From contig DLST01000010.1 of NCBI GenBank assembly GCA_002500745.1, forward strand, positions 62,001 through 126,000: a stretch of 64,000 nucleotides of DNA, given 5' to 3'. Positions within the stretch are counted from its first letter, which is position 1; every line of letters starts with the position of its first letter. The DNA comes from Sphingobacterium sp. UBA7855. Lineage in GTDB: Bacteria > Bacteroidota > Bacteroidia > Sphingobacteriales > Sphingobacteriaceae. The position numbers and the translations under genes were made by a program. Of this stretch, positions 45,074 through 55,300 are shown in pieces. The notes below the pieces were generated by a model that worked only from the letters and a program-made list of their open reading frames with translations, had not been told where the DNA came from and did not search any database.

Positions 45074-48000
45074 TTTTAATCGCTGTAGTTTTAATCGTAT
45101 CTAAATTTTTCGGCGCATTATTTTTTTGCGTCCTATGTGTTGTACTGTCCACCTCCTGGCGGCGTTGCTGTTCTTTTTTCTGCTCTTCAATCCGTTTGCG
45201 GTATTCTGGGCTATGCAGCATTAGACTGTCGCGTATCACTGTTCTAACGCTGTCGCGATACGCTGAATCCTGCTCCATACGATCCACATCAAAGCGTTTC
45301 CTAAACTTCTTGCTGCCGGTGTCGTAGAACTCCTTCAATTTTTTGGAGCGCATAAAGATCTCCTTGAATCTGTTGTAGTCCATGTTGATAATGAAACCGA
45401 TTCCGGTTTCAACAAATTGCCCCTGTAGGGTAACTTGATATTGATTTTTACGGTAGAAGCGCGCAAAGTAGCGTCCATCTTGGGAGAGTTGATAATCCAG
45501 TTGAATATCACCCGCGATGTTATTGGAAGCCTCTCCGGGACGGGAATTTCCTTCTACCTCAAAATTAGATCCGATGCTGACTTTCAGGCGGTCGTTGAGT
45601 AACATTTTGGAGACGCCAATGTTCAGGTCGGTACGCGTCTGAGCCGCACCCGTGCTGTAATCGTCTTCCGATGTGAGGTTGAAATCAAGCTCCACTCCAG
45701 TAATCAGGTCTGAAGCCAGTCGGTTAAGCTGAGCACTCAAAAACGAACTGACGCTATTCCGTACCAGTGCTTCTGTACCACCGCCGCCGGAAAGGCTTTC
45801 AAATGGATTGGCAGACATAAACCGGCCGAGTACAATTAATGAAAACACCTGTTTATTAAGATCGGACGGATTGTCGCGCAATGTTGTTAATGCGTTGTCC
45901 ACCTTACTGATGACATCCTGCGATACAATGGCATTATTAGCATTCAGGTCGATGTCGAAATTAAGCTGTGGCTGAAACAACTGGTCCGAGATCTTCAACA
46001 ACACGTCAAATGGAATCTTTTGTTTATATAAGTTAGCATTTTGGGTACCGAGCTGTGGAGCAACCAATTCTAAGGTTGGCGCCTTCAAAGTGTATACGGC
46101 TGTTATGTTCAATTGTGCGTCCAAAGGATCGCCATTCCAGGTTATTGTGCTTCCTTTTTGAAAGGTAAAATCTCTACTGACGGGTCCAAAGCTAAATGAA
46201 TAACTTCCTTTCTCCACGGTAAATGTCCCTGACATCGTAATTTTACCGCTGGCATCCACGCCGGCATTGAGTTCGGCTTCCCCCTGAATGTTGAGAGCGT
46301 CCTGCGAACCTGCATCGAGTAAAATCTTAAATTTGGCATCTTTATCGGTCTGTAAATTCAGGTCGACATCTATTCCAGTGAGTTTCGTTACGGTCATCGA
46401 ATCTAGTCTGGCAAGTGCATTTGCAGTGGCGGTATCCCGTTTGTCGACAAATTCAACCACCCCTTTCCGGTCGGCCATCCCAGGTTCATTGTTGGGCATG
46501 ACCAGCGTAAAGTCGGTGCTATCGAGTACCTTGATGGTTCCATCCACAATTGGTTTGTCCAGATTTCCGCCGATTTGCAGATTGGTGCCAAGATACATTT
46601 TTCCATAAAACATATCGTTGTCCGCTTGCGTGGAATTCAGTACTTCAAAGTTGTCCATCTCGATGTTGAGGTCAAAGTCGAAATCGGTGTAGGTCTGCGT
46701 ACGGATCGAACCACTAACTTGAGCCATATTCCCTTTGCTATCTTCAAGCTCGAAATTTGGAAAAGATATGCCGTTTTGGTCGAAGCGGATCTGTTCATCT
46801 TTTGCTTTAAAAAGTGAATTGAGCATGGCAACATTGAATTCGGCCTCCCTAAAATTAAGGTCGCCCCTAATCTGTGGTTTTGAAGGCGACCCCGTTATTT
46901 TTAGCTGACCTTCGAGGTTGCCCTTGGCGTCTTTCAAGTTACCCATACTAAAGGCCTGCACGGTCTTCATGGTTAGCGGTGCGACATCCAGCGTAAAGTC
47001 AAGCGTGGCATCACCCTGTGGTGGATTGATAAAGTCTCCGCTAAGGACGAGGTTATTTCCGTTTTCGGTAATGCTCACATTGGCATTGTAGGTGTTTTCA
47101 CGTGCATTGTTGACTTTGATATTGATATTTCCGACGGTATCTTTTCCGAAGTAAAACTTATCTACCACAAGATCGGCAACAAACACAGGACTACTTTCGA
47201 GTCGGGATAGTGTGGTTTGTCCGTTGATACCACCGCCCACATCGAGACTGTCGCTCATCACCATTTTGGTCAGCGTCTCAATGCGAAAATTGTTGAACGC
47301 TACATTTAAAGGTGAATTGAATAGGCTATCCTGGGAAGCAATGCGGAGTTCCTGGCCCTTGTTACGCAGTACAAAATTGTTGGCCAATATCCCGGCACTA
47401 CCAAATTTAAGCGTGTTGTTGGGGGCCACATCCCACTTATCGTAATTGAGCATTAAGCCGTCCTGCAGCAGGCTGAATTCGAATAGTCCATTTCGCGCCT
47501 GCATGTCTGCCCCAACGTGATATTGCTCTTTATTTTGTTTATCTTTGATCCATAGCCCCATGTTAATCATGTTTTGCGCGACCTTTCCGCTGAAAACCGT
47601 ATTGGTAAGCTCAATACTGCTGACTTTAACCTTGTTGATAAGCGCCGAATAGTAAAGTGCGCTATCGAGACTATTGATATCCAAGGTCACATTGTTTATT
47701 TCTGTACCGCCGTAAACGATGCGCGGTGCATCTAACTTGGCTGAGAGGTTTTTGGACGCGCTGTTAAATAGACCGTCCAAACTGATGGCTTTCATTTCAG
47801 TGAGTTCTGGAAGAAAATCCTGAATCAGTCTATTTCGTGTCAGCTGTGCCGAAAATTCGATGCGCTGCGGCGAATATGGTGGAATCGAAACGGGTTTTTC
47901 AGGTTTATAATATACCTGCAGAAGATCCTGAACGGCACTTTGCAGTTCCAGAATTTTGTATTGACCAACCAGGTGGGCATTTAAAAAATCAGATTTCAAG

Positions 48001-50387
48001 ATCAGCTGGTTGCGGCTCGTATCGGCCTTGGCCAGTAAGGATACAGAGTCCAGCGCATAACGATCGTTGTTGTATCGGATTAGCGAGTTGGTAATATGTG
48101 CTTCACCGTTGAGGAAGTTTGGATCAGCAGTGGTAAAATTACCAGTTAGCTTACCCCGGTAGGTGAGAGCATCCGGCATTAAGTTTAGCTTTTGCAGATT
48201 GATGCTATCTACGGCTAGTTCAAAGGCCACCTTAGGATACTTAGCCCTCGTATTGGCCGTAGCGTTCAGTTTCAGTTTGATATTTGGGTCGGGACTTAAA
48301 ACGGATGCTTTGATAGCGCCTTTATCTGCCGAAAGCGTCATGCCGATATCGTGATAGCGGTAGCCCATAGCGTCGAGCCTGTTCACTTTACCATCAAAGT
48401 TTGCCATAAGTTTCTTGGGGTCAGTTCCCTTTCCCTTAATCTTTCCTTCAAACGAAAGAATGCCCAATGTACTGTCCATCTGCATAATCTGACCGATATT
48501 GAGGTCACGGACGCTGACTGCTGCATCGTAGCTGGTATCCTGTTTGGCCATATTGACCTTTCCATCGAGTTTGGCTGTCCCTTTTTCAGTAACCAGTGCA
48601 AGTTTCGTATTAAAGGCAGTCATTCCGCCTTTGAAAGTACCACTAAGGCCAATGGTGTTGGGGAATTGAATGCCACTCGGCAACATGGACTTAGCAACTA
48701 GTTTTTCGATATCCGAACGGCCTGTGGTCAGTTTTTTCAGATTCAGGTCTACCGACAACTTATTCATATCGGGAAGTCCTTTTAGATGAAGACTGGCGAT
48801 CAGCCGCGTATTTGATAACGTTTGAAAATCGATTGTAGGGATATGAAGGTCATTTACACGGCCGACAATACGGGTATCAATATAAAATTTCTTATCGAGC
48901 AACGGCTTCATCACTTGCATGGTATCGAGGAAGGGTGCAAGAAATCGGATATCTCGCATATCGATATGACTCTTGCTGATGTTGGCGTTCACGGTGATCA
49001 GTTCTGGTTTTTTGGCAATCAGATCTAGGGAAGGGTAACTGATTTTGACATAGTTTCGGATCAGTGTCCGCGGAGTTTCTGCATATAGGTTTTTGATTTC
49101 GGCACCGGTATTGGTATAGTTGAAATCGGCTTTCAGCTGTTTGATAACGAAGCCGGAATGATCTGAAGCTACAAGCTCTTTCAATGATCCGCTGATGGAA
49201 TCTGCGCTATAATATAAATCAGTCAGCTGCGTTTTAAGACCTGGCATGTGGATGTTAAAATAATCGAAACCCTTCATGCGGGGCTGGTTGTCATCTCTAA
49301 AACGAATAGTGGTGTTATTGACGCGGATGTCTTTGGCCGATACCACCCAATTCATTTTTCCAGTCGCACTTGAATCTATTTGCGCTGCATCGGCTTTCTT
49401 CGGGTTAGCTTTTCCCTCTTGGGAAAGCGTTTTTTGAATTTTTCCCAGCAAGACATTGTTGTCCGACCCGTCTAGATCAAGCTTTTGAATATCCACAAAC
49501 TCTTTGTTCAGATCAATTTTATTGAGGTCGGCATAAAAGCTTTTTATTTTAAATTCGGACTTAAGTGCGCTGGCCTGATCTTCATATCGGACCAGAACAT
49601 TTTTGAGGTCTGCCACTTGAATGCCAACATCGGGGAGGAGGGACGTCGTCTGCGCGGTTTTATCGGTGATCCCAAAGTCTTCAACAGAAGGACCTGAGCC
49701 ATCCACGGCGGGTTTCCATTGCTTAATGGTCGCATTTAGTCCGTCTATATTAATTTTGGGAAGCTCAAAGGCCATGTTGTTCGTGAGGTCAAACTTCTTT
49801 ATATTGGTGTTTAAACTGCCCAAATACACGTCGGCGCCGGTACCGATTACTTCGTCGGTATAGACAACATGTATTTTTGAAAATTTAATTTTATCGAGGT
49901 TAAACAGCAGGGCAGAAGTAGTATCAGCAGTAGGTTGACTTTCTTTTTCAGACGCAAAAGCTTTAACGATATAATCGAAATTAAAGGCGCTATCGGGTAA
50001 AGTACGTTGTATTTTGGCCGTAACACCCTCAACTTCCAAACTTTGGATTTCTACTGTATTTTTCAATAATTTTAGCATATTGATATCCACCGCAATGCTC
50101 TTTCCAGCAACTAAAGTGTCCTTACTCTGATCTTCGAGATAGATGTTTTCCAAGACCAGCTTTTTTGGAAAATCAATATTGATATAGCCAATTCTAACGG
50201 GGGTGCCAATCTTGCCTTCGACATAATGGGTTACTTTTCCGGCAATATAATTCTGTATCGTGGGAAGACGCAGCAAAAAAATAATTAGAATGAAGAGTCC
50301 AATGATTCCGCCAATAATCCACAATAATGTTTTTAAAGCAATTCGGGTAAATCTGTTCAATGTGTTGTCTGATTTAAGTTTACACAT
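45039..50387 (-). CDS. tamB: TamB: translocation and assembly module, AsmA-like bridge protein
   Basis: 1782 residues. An N-terminal inner-membrane helix (about 18-38) is followed by a very long periplasmic beta-rich, AsmA-like region (groove repeats such as IDGLNATIKQWKP and VVSGGFINPP-like segments). The C-terminal TamB/DUF490 domain (about 1230-1650) has GEAELNAGVDASGKITMSGT, FTFQKGSTITWNGDPLDAQL and LGRFMSANPF. A charged tail rich in Arg, Glu and Gln follows. Such proteins span the periplasm, binding the TamL barrel at one end. The tail of about 100 residues is longer than in enterobacterial TamB. Confidence 0.94.
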   Translation of the reverse strand: MCKLKSDNTLNRFTRIALKTLLWIIGGIIGLFILIIFLLRLPTIQNYIAGKVTHYVEGKIGTPVRIGYINIDFPKKLVLENIYLEDQSKDTLVAGKSIAVDINMLKLLKNTVEIQSLEVEGVTAKIQRTLPDSAFNFDYIVKAFASEKESQPTADTTSALLFNLDKIKFSKIHVVYTDEVIGTGADVYLGSLNTNIKKFDLTNNMAFELPKINIDGLNATIKQWKPAVDGSGPSVEDFGITDKTAQTTSLLPDVGIQVADLKNVLVRYEDQASALKSEFKIKSFYADLNKIDLNKEFVDIQKLDLDGSDNNVLLGKIQKTLSQEGKANPKKADAAQIDSSATGKMNWVVSAKDIRVNNTTIRFRDDNQPRMKGFDYFNIHMPGLKTQLTDLYYSADSISGSLKELVASDHSGFVIKQLKADFNYTNTGAEIKNLYAETPRTLIRNYVKISYPSLDLIAKKPELITVNANISKSHIDMRDIRFLAPFLDTMQVMKPLLDKKFYIDTRIVGRVNDLHIPTIDFQTLSNTRLIASLHLKGLPDMNKLSVDLNLKKLTTGRSDIEKLVAKSMLPSGIQFPNTIGLSGTFKGGMTAFNTKLALVTEKGTAKLDGKVNMAKQDTSYDAAVSVRDLNIGQIMQMDSTLGILSFEGKIKGKGTDPKKLMANFDGKVNRLDAMGYRYHDIGMTLSADKGAIKASVLSPDPNIKLKLNATANTRAKYPKVAFELAVDSINLQKLNLMPDALTYRGKLTGNFTTADPNFLNGEAHITNSLIRYNNDRYALDSVSLLAKADTSRNQLILKSDFLNAHLVGQYKILELQSAVQDLLQVYYKPEKPVSIPPYSPQRIEFSAQLTRNRLIQDFLPELTEMKAISLDGLFNSASKNLSAKLDAPRIVYGGTEINNVTLDINSLDSALYYSALINKVKVSSIELTNTVFSGKVAQNMINMGLWIKDKQNKEQYHVGADMQARNGLFEFSLLQDGLMLNYDKWDVAPNNTLKFGSAGILANNFVLRNKGQELRIASQDSLFNSPLNVAFNNFRIETLTKMVMSDSLDVGGGINGQTTLSRLESSPVFVADLVVDKFYFGKDTVGNINIKVNNARENTYNANVSITENGNNLVLSGDFINPPQGDATLDFTLDVAPLTMKTVQAFSMGNLKDAKGNLEGQLKITGSPSKPQIRGDLNFREAEFNVAMLNSLFKAKDEQIRFDQNGISFPNFELEDSKGNMAQVSGSIRTQTYTDFDFDLNIEMDNFEVLNSTQADNDMFYGKMYLGTNLQIGGNLDKPIVDGTIKVLDSTDFTLVMPNNEPGMADRKGVVEFVDKRDTATANALARLDSMTVTKLTGIDVDLNLQTDKDAKFKILLDAGSQDALNIQGEAELNAGVDASGKITMSGTFTVEKGSYSFSFGPVSRDFTFQKGSTITWNGDPLDAQLNITAVYTLKAPTLELVAPQLGTQNANLYKQKIPFDVLLKISDQLFQPQLNFDIDLNANNAIVSQDVISKVDNALTTLRDNPSDLNKQVFSLIVLGRFMSANPFESLSGGGGTEALVRNSVSSFLSAQLNRLASDLITGVELDFNLTSEDDYSTGAAQTRTDLNIGVSKMLLNDRLKVSIGSNFEVEGNSRPGEASNNIAGDIQLDYQLSQDGRYFARFYRKNQYQVTLQGQFVETGIGFIINMDYNRFKEIFMRSKKLKEFYDTGSKKFRKRFDVDRMEQDSAYRDSVRTVIRDSLMLHSPEYRKRIEEQKKEQQRRQEVDSTTHRTQKNNAPKNLDTIKTTAIKNEDEERAYHAN

Positions 50388-50451
50388 AAGACAACATAAC
50401 CATACAAATGGTTTGGAATTTATAGATAGATATCGCTATAATGTCATTTTT

Positions 50452-50610
50452 TTACCACAGCATATACGTCAGGATGATTAAAAAGCCTCCCCGGATAAGT
50501 AATTCTTGCGCCAGTTCCTCGCGGTCCAACTTATACCAGCTATATTTTTCGTAATATCTACTGATCGTTTTCCTGTTTTTTTCGCTGACAATTTTATAAT
50601 TTGTTTTCAT
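50452..50610 (-). CDS. Small hypothetical protein, 52 residues
   Basis: The start is taken at ATG 50610; a longer frame begins at 50646. Basic and aromatic residues dominate (RKTISRYYEKYSWYKLDREE), followed by a hydrophobic end (GGFLIILTYMLW) that may anchor to a membrane. It lies between tamB and the PRC-barrel gene on the same strand. It is a plausible real gene by composition, but without a recognised family. Confidence 0.4.
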   Translation of the reverse strand: MKTNYKIVSEKNRKTISRYYEKYSWYKLDREELAQELLIRGGFLIILTYMLW

Positions 50611-50779
50611 AACCGATTTATATTGATGTCTTGTAACAGCATGCAATTATGGTGCAATTTTGGCGATTTGTTAGGGAATTTAGGTAGTTGATGTGGTGGT
50701 TTAGGTTATAAAATACACTGTCAAGGCGTATTTAAACGCTGCGCCTCATTTCACATCAAAGGGAGTGTTTTATCTATAC

Positions 50780-50844
50780 ACTCATTCCGGCTTTGCTAAT
50801 AGCGTATCGAAGCCGGAATGAGTATATGTAAATGAGTATATGTA
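50780..50844. repeat. Strong hairpin and 14-base tandem repeat after the PRC-barrel gene
   Basis: A perfect 14-bp inverted repeat (50780-50793 with 50810-50823, 16-base loop) lies 30 bases past the PRC-barrel stop. Its right arm runs into a tandem duplication of aatgagtatatgta (50817-50830 and 50831-50844), and taatagcgt occurs in the loop and again at 50843-50851. On the minus strand it could end the PRC-barrel transcript, though no T run follows. Confidence 0.65.
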
Positions 50845-50855
50845 ATAGCGTTTGT

Positions 50856-51584
50856 TTATCGTTCGTTGTTGTTGCGTGTACCAGGTTCATACGCTGTCCC
50901 ATGTTCGTATCGAGCAGCCACTCTTCTAGTCCGTTGAGCTTGATCAGAAGGAAGTGTATCCATCTGTTTTCCTTCGCTATAAAAAGTATCTTCGCTAAAG
51001 TGGTAATGCGTATAAAATGTGGATGGATCATAACTATTGTCACTTACGACAAATCCAACATTTCCGGTGCCTTCAAAGATGTGCCGGATAGATAATTCCG
51101 TTTTCGGATCGACATGGTGCTCCTGGTAAGCAGGCAGTCGAATGACCTGATCTTCAGTAATGGATAGAACCACCACCTCTCCATCATCAGCAGGATTGTA
51201 TAGATAATCGGTTGCGGGCTCTTCTGTCGGAATCTCGTCGACAGTAAAGATCACGCTATGATTAATCGGCTCAACGGGGGGAGTTGGGTAAGCGGTATCA
51301 TTACTCGCCTGAATCTTCGTGCCGTCATAAAGCGAGGCAAGACCGATGGGTACAAGTATTTTTTTATCTTCCTCCACAACAAATTCAGCATCATTCAGGT
51401 CGATGATAAGATAGCGAACCTGTTGGCTCTGCGGATCAAACAGCAGATCTGTCACCTGTCCGATCAATTGACCAGCCTCATTTTTCACTTTCCATCCGCG
51501 GATATCAGGTTCTCCATCGACTATTTCATAATCGCTTCCGCCGAGTTCAATCAAATGATTATAATTTTTGTCTTCTATTGCCAT
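50856..51584 (-). CDS. PRC-barrel domain protein
   Basis: About 242 residues from ATG 51584; the longer frame from 51608 begins with TTG. The PRC-barrel (about 20-100) is seen in DIRGWKVKNEAGQLIGQVTD, LLFDPQSQQVRYLIIDLND and KKILVPIGLASLYDG. A second barrel-like repeat follows at about 115-190 (VVVLSITEDQVIRLPAYQEH). The C-terminus is polar. PRC-barrels occur in ribosome maturation and in bacterial surface or stress proteins of unknown role; this type resembles the latter. It lies directly after the small membrane protein gene in a two-gene unit. Confidence 0.88.
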   Translation of the reverse strand: MAIEDKNYNHLIELGGSDYEIVDGEPDIRGWKVKNEAGQLIGQVTDLLFDPQSQQVRYLIIDLNDAEFVVEEDKKILVPIGLASLYDGTKIQASNDTAYPTPPVEPINHSVIFTVDEIPTEEPATDYLYNPADDGEVVVLSITEDQVIRLPAYQEHHVDPKTELSIRHIFEGTGNVGFVVSDNSYDPSTFYTHYHFSEDTFYSEGKQMDTLPSDQAQRTRRVAARYEHGTAYEPGTRNNNER

Positions 51585-51623
51585 GTTTTTAGTTTTTGAG
51601 TTATTCAATTATTTCACGAGGGT

Positions 51624-51806
51624 CTAAAGAGTATCTCTTAGTGGCGCTGTGGTGTTTACACTGGTGTCTGGAGTAGCCTCGTTTAATTGTGCGCCGCTGT
51701 TGTAGCGGTTTACAAAATAGAGAACCAATCCCAATGCAAGGAGTGATAGCAGGAGCCATAGCCACCAAGGTGCTCCATTTTTAGGTTTTACTTCTAAATG
51801 TGCCAT
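51624..51806 (-). CDS. Small single-helix membrane protein
   Basis: 60 residues: a basic, tryptophan-flanked helix (PWWLWLLLSLLALGLVLYFV, about 13-32) followed by a polar threonine-rich tail. It fits a small membrane or envelope-associated protein. It is 39 bases upstream of the PRC-barrel start and on the same strand, so the two are likely cotranscribed and may work together. No recognised family. Confidence 0.7.
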   Translation of the reverse strand: MAHLEVKPKNGAPWWLWLLLSLLALGLVLYFVNRYNSGAQLNEATPDTSVNTTAPLRDTL

Positions 51807-52093
51807 ATATACTTTTTTAAAAAGAACAACACTTCATTGGCTTCGTTTGAAAAAAAAATTATGTATAGGTTTAGCTGTTGTAATTTGTTAGCTGTAATGC
51901 ACGATTGGTATGAGCGATGTAGCTGGCTGAACACGTATGAGCTTAACGTTGAAGGTTGCGTGTTTTATAGTGTTTGATGTGACACAATAAAAAAAATAAA
52001 AATAATTTAAACGATTTGCCGTGGACACTGTTATTTGATCGGAAATGTATTAATTAGTTAAATAAACGCAGGTTAAAGGATTGTTTTTTGTAG

Positions 52094-52128
52094 AGGCTAG
52101 GTTCGTGGTTGACCTAGCCTTTTTTTTG
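52094..52128 (+). terminator. Orphan Rho-independent terminator
   Basis: A nine-base-pair stem aggctaggt/acctagcct (52094-52102, 52112-52120) is followed by eight T on the plus strand. No annotated plus-strand gene lies upstream within 1.7 kb, which suggests a small RNA or leader transcript ending here. Confidence 0.8.
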
Positions 52129-52221
52129 TTTAAATGATTCCTAACTTTTTTTATCTCTTATTTCTTAACAGCAGCAAATGAGAATCAACTGGTAACCAAA
52201 TTGACCTATTTTACACTGCTC

Positions 52222-52260
52222 GTTCAGTGCTTGTTCAGTAATTACTCAGTGTGCACTGAA
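52222..52260. promoter_or_regulatory. Candidate operator: phased ttcagt repeats with an outer dyad
   Basis: gttcagt (52222-52228), gttcagt (52233-52239) and actcagt (52244-52250) recur every 11 bases. An outer inverted repeat ttcagtgc/gcactgaa (52223-52230, 52253-52260) encloses them. Helical phasing of direct sites is typical for cooperative regulators. It lies 130 bases upstream of the hybrid regulator gene. Confidence 0.5.
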
Positions 52261-52389
52261 TAAGCAATGACGAATTACTGTCTAAAAATTGAATAAAAAT
52301 TGCTGTTAGGGATAAGTTGGTGTTAAGTTGTAGGCATATGATGGATTCCATAAGAATTAACTAAGTTTGTAGCATAGCGCTTTTAAGTA

Positions 52390-55300
52390 ATGCAATCTTT
52401 TTATTTCTATTGTTTATTTTTTTGTTCCTTAATCAGTACTTCGGTTGTTGGACAATCGCTGGATTATCCGTCTTTCCGAAATATTTCTTTGGGTACGAAC
52501 GCAAATACCGTACATTCATTTGCGCAAGATAGTTTGGGAATGTTATGGCTGGGAAGTAACAATGGCCTATTTAATTATGATGGCTATGCGCTGCAGCCAC
52601 TTACGGGGACTAAAGATCCTTTTCAGACCTTTGTATACTGTATTGAAATGGTTGATGATAAGCATTTTGCGTTGGGTACGGGACAAGGCGTGCTACTCTA
52701 TAATTACCAGTTAGACCGTTTCGATCCTTTCCCTTCAGGAGGCCCTTCTGATGTCAGATCACTTTTGGTCGTGGGCAATACATTGTGGATCGGTTCCATT
52801 GGTGGTTTGTACTGCTATGATATCAAGACGCATAAACTTGTCGACTATACCAAATCATTTCCCGCGAATAAAGCCAGATTTGCCGTTTACGCACTTGATA
52901 AGATAGACGATAGCATCTTGATAGGCACGTATAATGGACTTTTTGAGTTAGATGCAGTCCATAAAAAAATTGTTGCCTTAACACTGCCCGATTATAAAAA
53001 TGGAAGCAACCAATTTGTAAATTCCATATTTTCTGTTCCGGAGTTAAGCAAAACGTTTATTGGGACGGAATACGGGCTATACTTGTATGATGCTAAAAAA
53101 CATGTGCTTCGTAAAACTCCTGTATTACAGAACCATCCGATCAAGGCGATGGCCTCGAAAGATTCCAACACTTTATTGGTCGGGACCGACGACGGTCTTT
53201 TTACTTATCAGCTGAAGGAGCAGATCGTGAAGCGGATCAAACATGATTCCCGTAATAGAAACTCGCTAGCCAACAATATCATATGGAGTATATTTAAAGA
53301 CCGAGCGGGAAATATTTGGTTAGGTACGGATTTTGGTTTTTCATTGTGGTCTAATCGCAAGGTAGAAAAAACACTGCCAATATATCAATTGACAGCAAGT
53401 AACGACGGTAACCGTTTTTATAAAATTGCGAAGGACCGTAACGGTTGGTATTGGCTGGGGGGCGACAATGGTTTGATTCGGGTACATGGATTGGGCGATA
53501 GAAATGCTGAAAGCAATTGGTATCGGATGGATGCTGGAACCTATCGGCTGACCCACAACCGTATCCGCGATATCTATCAAGATCATGCGGGATTGGTCTG
53601 GATTGCTTCCGATGGTGGAGTTGATGTGTTCGACGCGCGGACCAAGCAGTTTAAAAACCTGACGATTATCGATGCAACCGGCAAACGGAATGCGAAATGG
53701 TCCTATAATATGCTGGAAGATGGACAAGGTAATCTGTGGATAGCCTCCTATATGGGCGGTATATTTGTGGTCAACAGAAATAGACTCTTGGAAGCTACGG
53801 GTTCGGTGGTGGCAAACCGAAATTTCAGCAAAGAGGATGGCCTCTTAGAAGATTTTGCCAATCAGATTGTCGACAATGGAAGGGGAAAAATCTTGGCACT
53901 TTTCTATAACAAAGGAATCAGCAGCATTGATATGGCTACCGGGAGGATCAGGGATCTTAAGGATAGTGCGGGCCACCCATTAGATCGCGCCACCTTTATG
54001 CTGCGGGATAAACAGCATACGGTGTGGGTCGGAGAACATGGCGAGTTGCGAAGAATTGCCGCGGATGGAAAAAACACGTTGATTCGTTTTGATCCTGTTG
54101 GTAAGGGTGAAGTGACCGCTATGGCTGAAGTCAATGCCTATATCTGGGTAGCAACGAGTGCTGGCGCCTGGCAGATTAATAAGCAAAGTTTAAAAGCCGA
54201 ATTATTGCGGTATGGACAGCGTGTATCTTCGATGTACTACGATACGGAGCGAGGGGAGGTCATCTTGGGTGGCGTTGATGAAATAGTTTTGTTGCCTGCA
54301 CAAAAGGAGGAAGTGGACGTAGAACGCTCGAAAAAGATTGTACTCACCGCAATGTATGTCAATAATAAAAGATTTGGTAGTTATGATTATGGTTTGCGCT
54401 ACCGAAACGAAATCACGTTAGCGCATGATCAGAACAACCTGCGGCTGGAGTTTTCCGACCTGGATTATGGAAATCATCTCGGCTATCGCCTTGCCTATTC
54501 GTTTAAAGGTAAAAATGAAACTTGGATTCCAATGGAACGCGGGGATAATAAGGTGTTACTGTCAAACTTAAATTCTGGAAGCTACGATCTTCAGTTGGCA
54601 AGGGTGGATATTGCTGGGCATGTAGTTTCTGAAATCTATACCTATCCGATTACAATACGTTACCCTTGGTATGCGACCTATTGGGCCAAAAGTCTTTATA
54701 TACTCATTGCTGGTTTCTTGATCTTCTGGATAATCAACTTTTTCAGGGTACGCAGTACGCTGAAATGGGAGAGACGCGAGCGCCGTAAAGTTCAGGAGCT
54801 CACTAAGATGAAAATGGATTTTCTAACTGCTGTATCGCATGAGCTGAAAACACCCTTAAGTCTGATCTTGGCTCCCGTGAGCCAAATGATGCGGCAGACC
54901 AAGAATAGCGATAAAAAGAAACAGTTAGATGGCGTACATCGAAATGCCTTAAAAATTAGTCAGCTTATTCAGGAATTGATGACTTTTGATCAGGTGGAGC
55001 AGCAGCAAATGCCTTTACAGGGATTGCTGAATTCTCAAATTGATCTGGTCGATTATTGTACACAGCTCATAGCTGAATGGCAGCAAGTGCCTGAATACAA
55101 GAATATCCATATTGAATTCTCCACAACTGTAGAGAGCGTTTTTATACAGACGGATGTTGCCAAATTAGGATCGATTGTCAACAACCTCATCGCCAACGCA
55201 TGTAAGTATAATCGACCTGAGGGTAGCGTGAACCTGCGGCTGGAAGTAAATGGTGACGACATAAAGCTGATCGTTCGAGATACCGGAATTGGCATCACTT

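Larger units (their letters stand above)
51807..52389. other. 583-base regulatory region before the second hybrid regulator
   Basis: No ORF of note. It contains a plus-strand terminator at 52094-52128 with no gene before it and a candidate operator at 52222-52260. A TAnnTTTG element (TAAGTTTG, 52362-52369) sits just before the regulator start, though without a well-placed TTG 19 bases upstream. Bases 51985-52020 are A-rich. The promoter of the minus-strand small membrane gene is also expected near 51810-51900. Confidence 0.5.
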
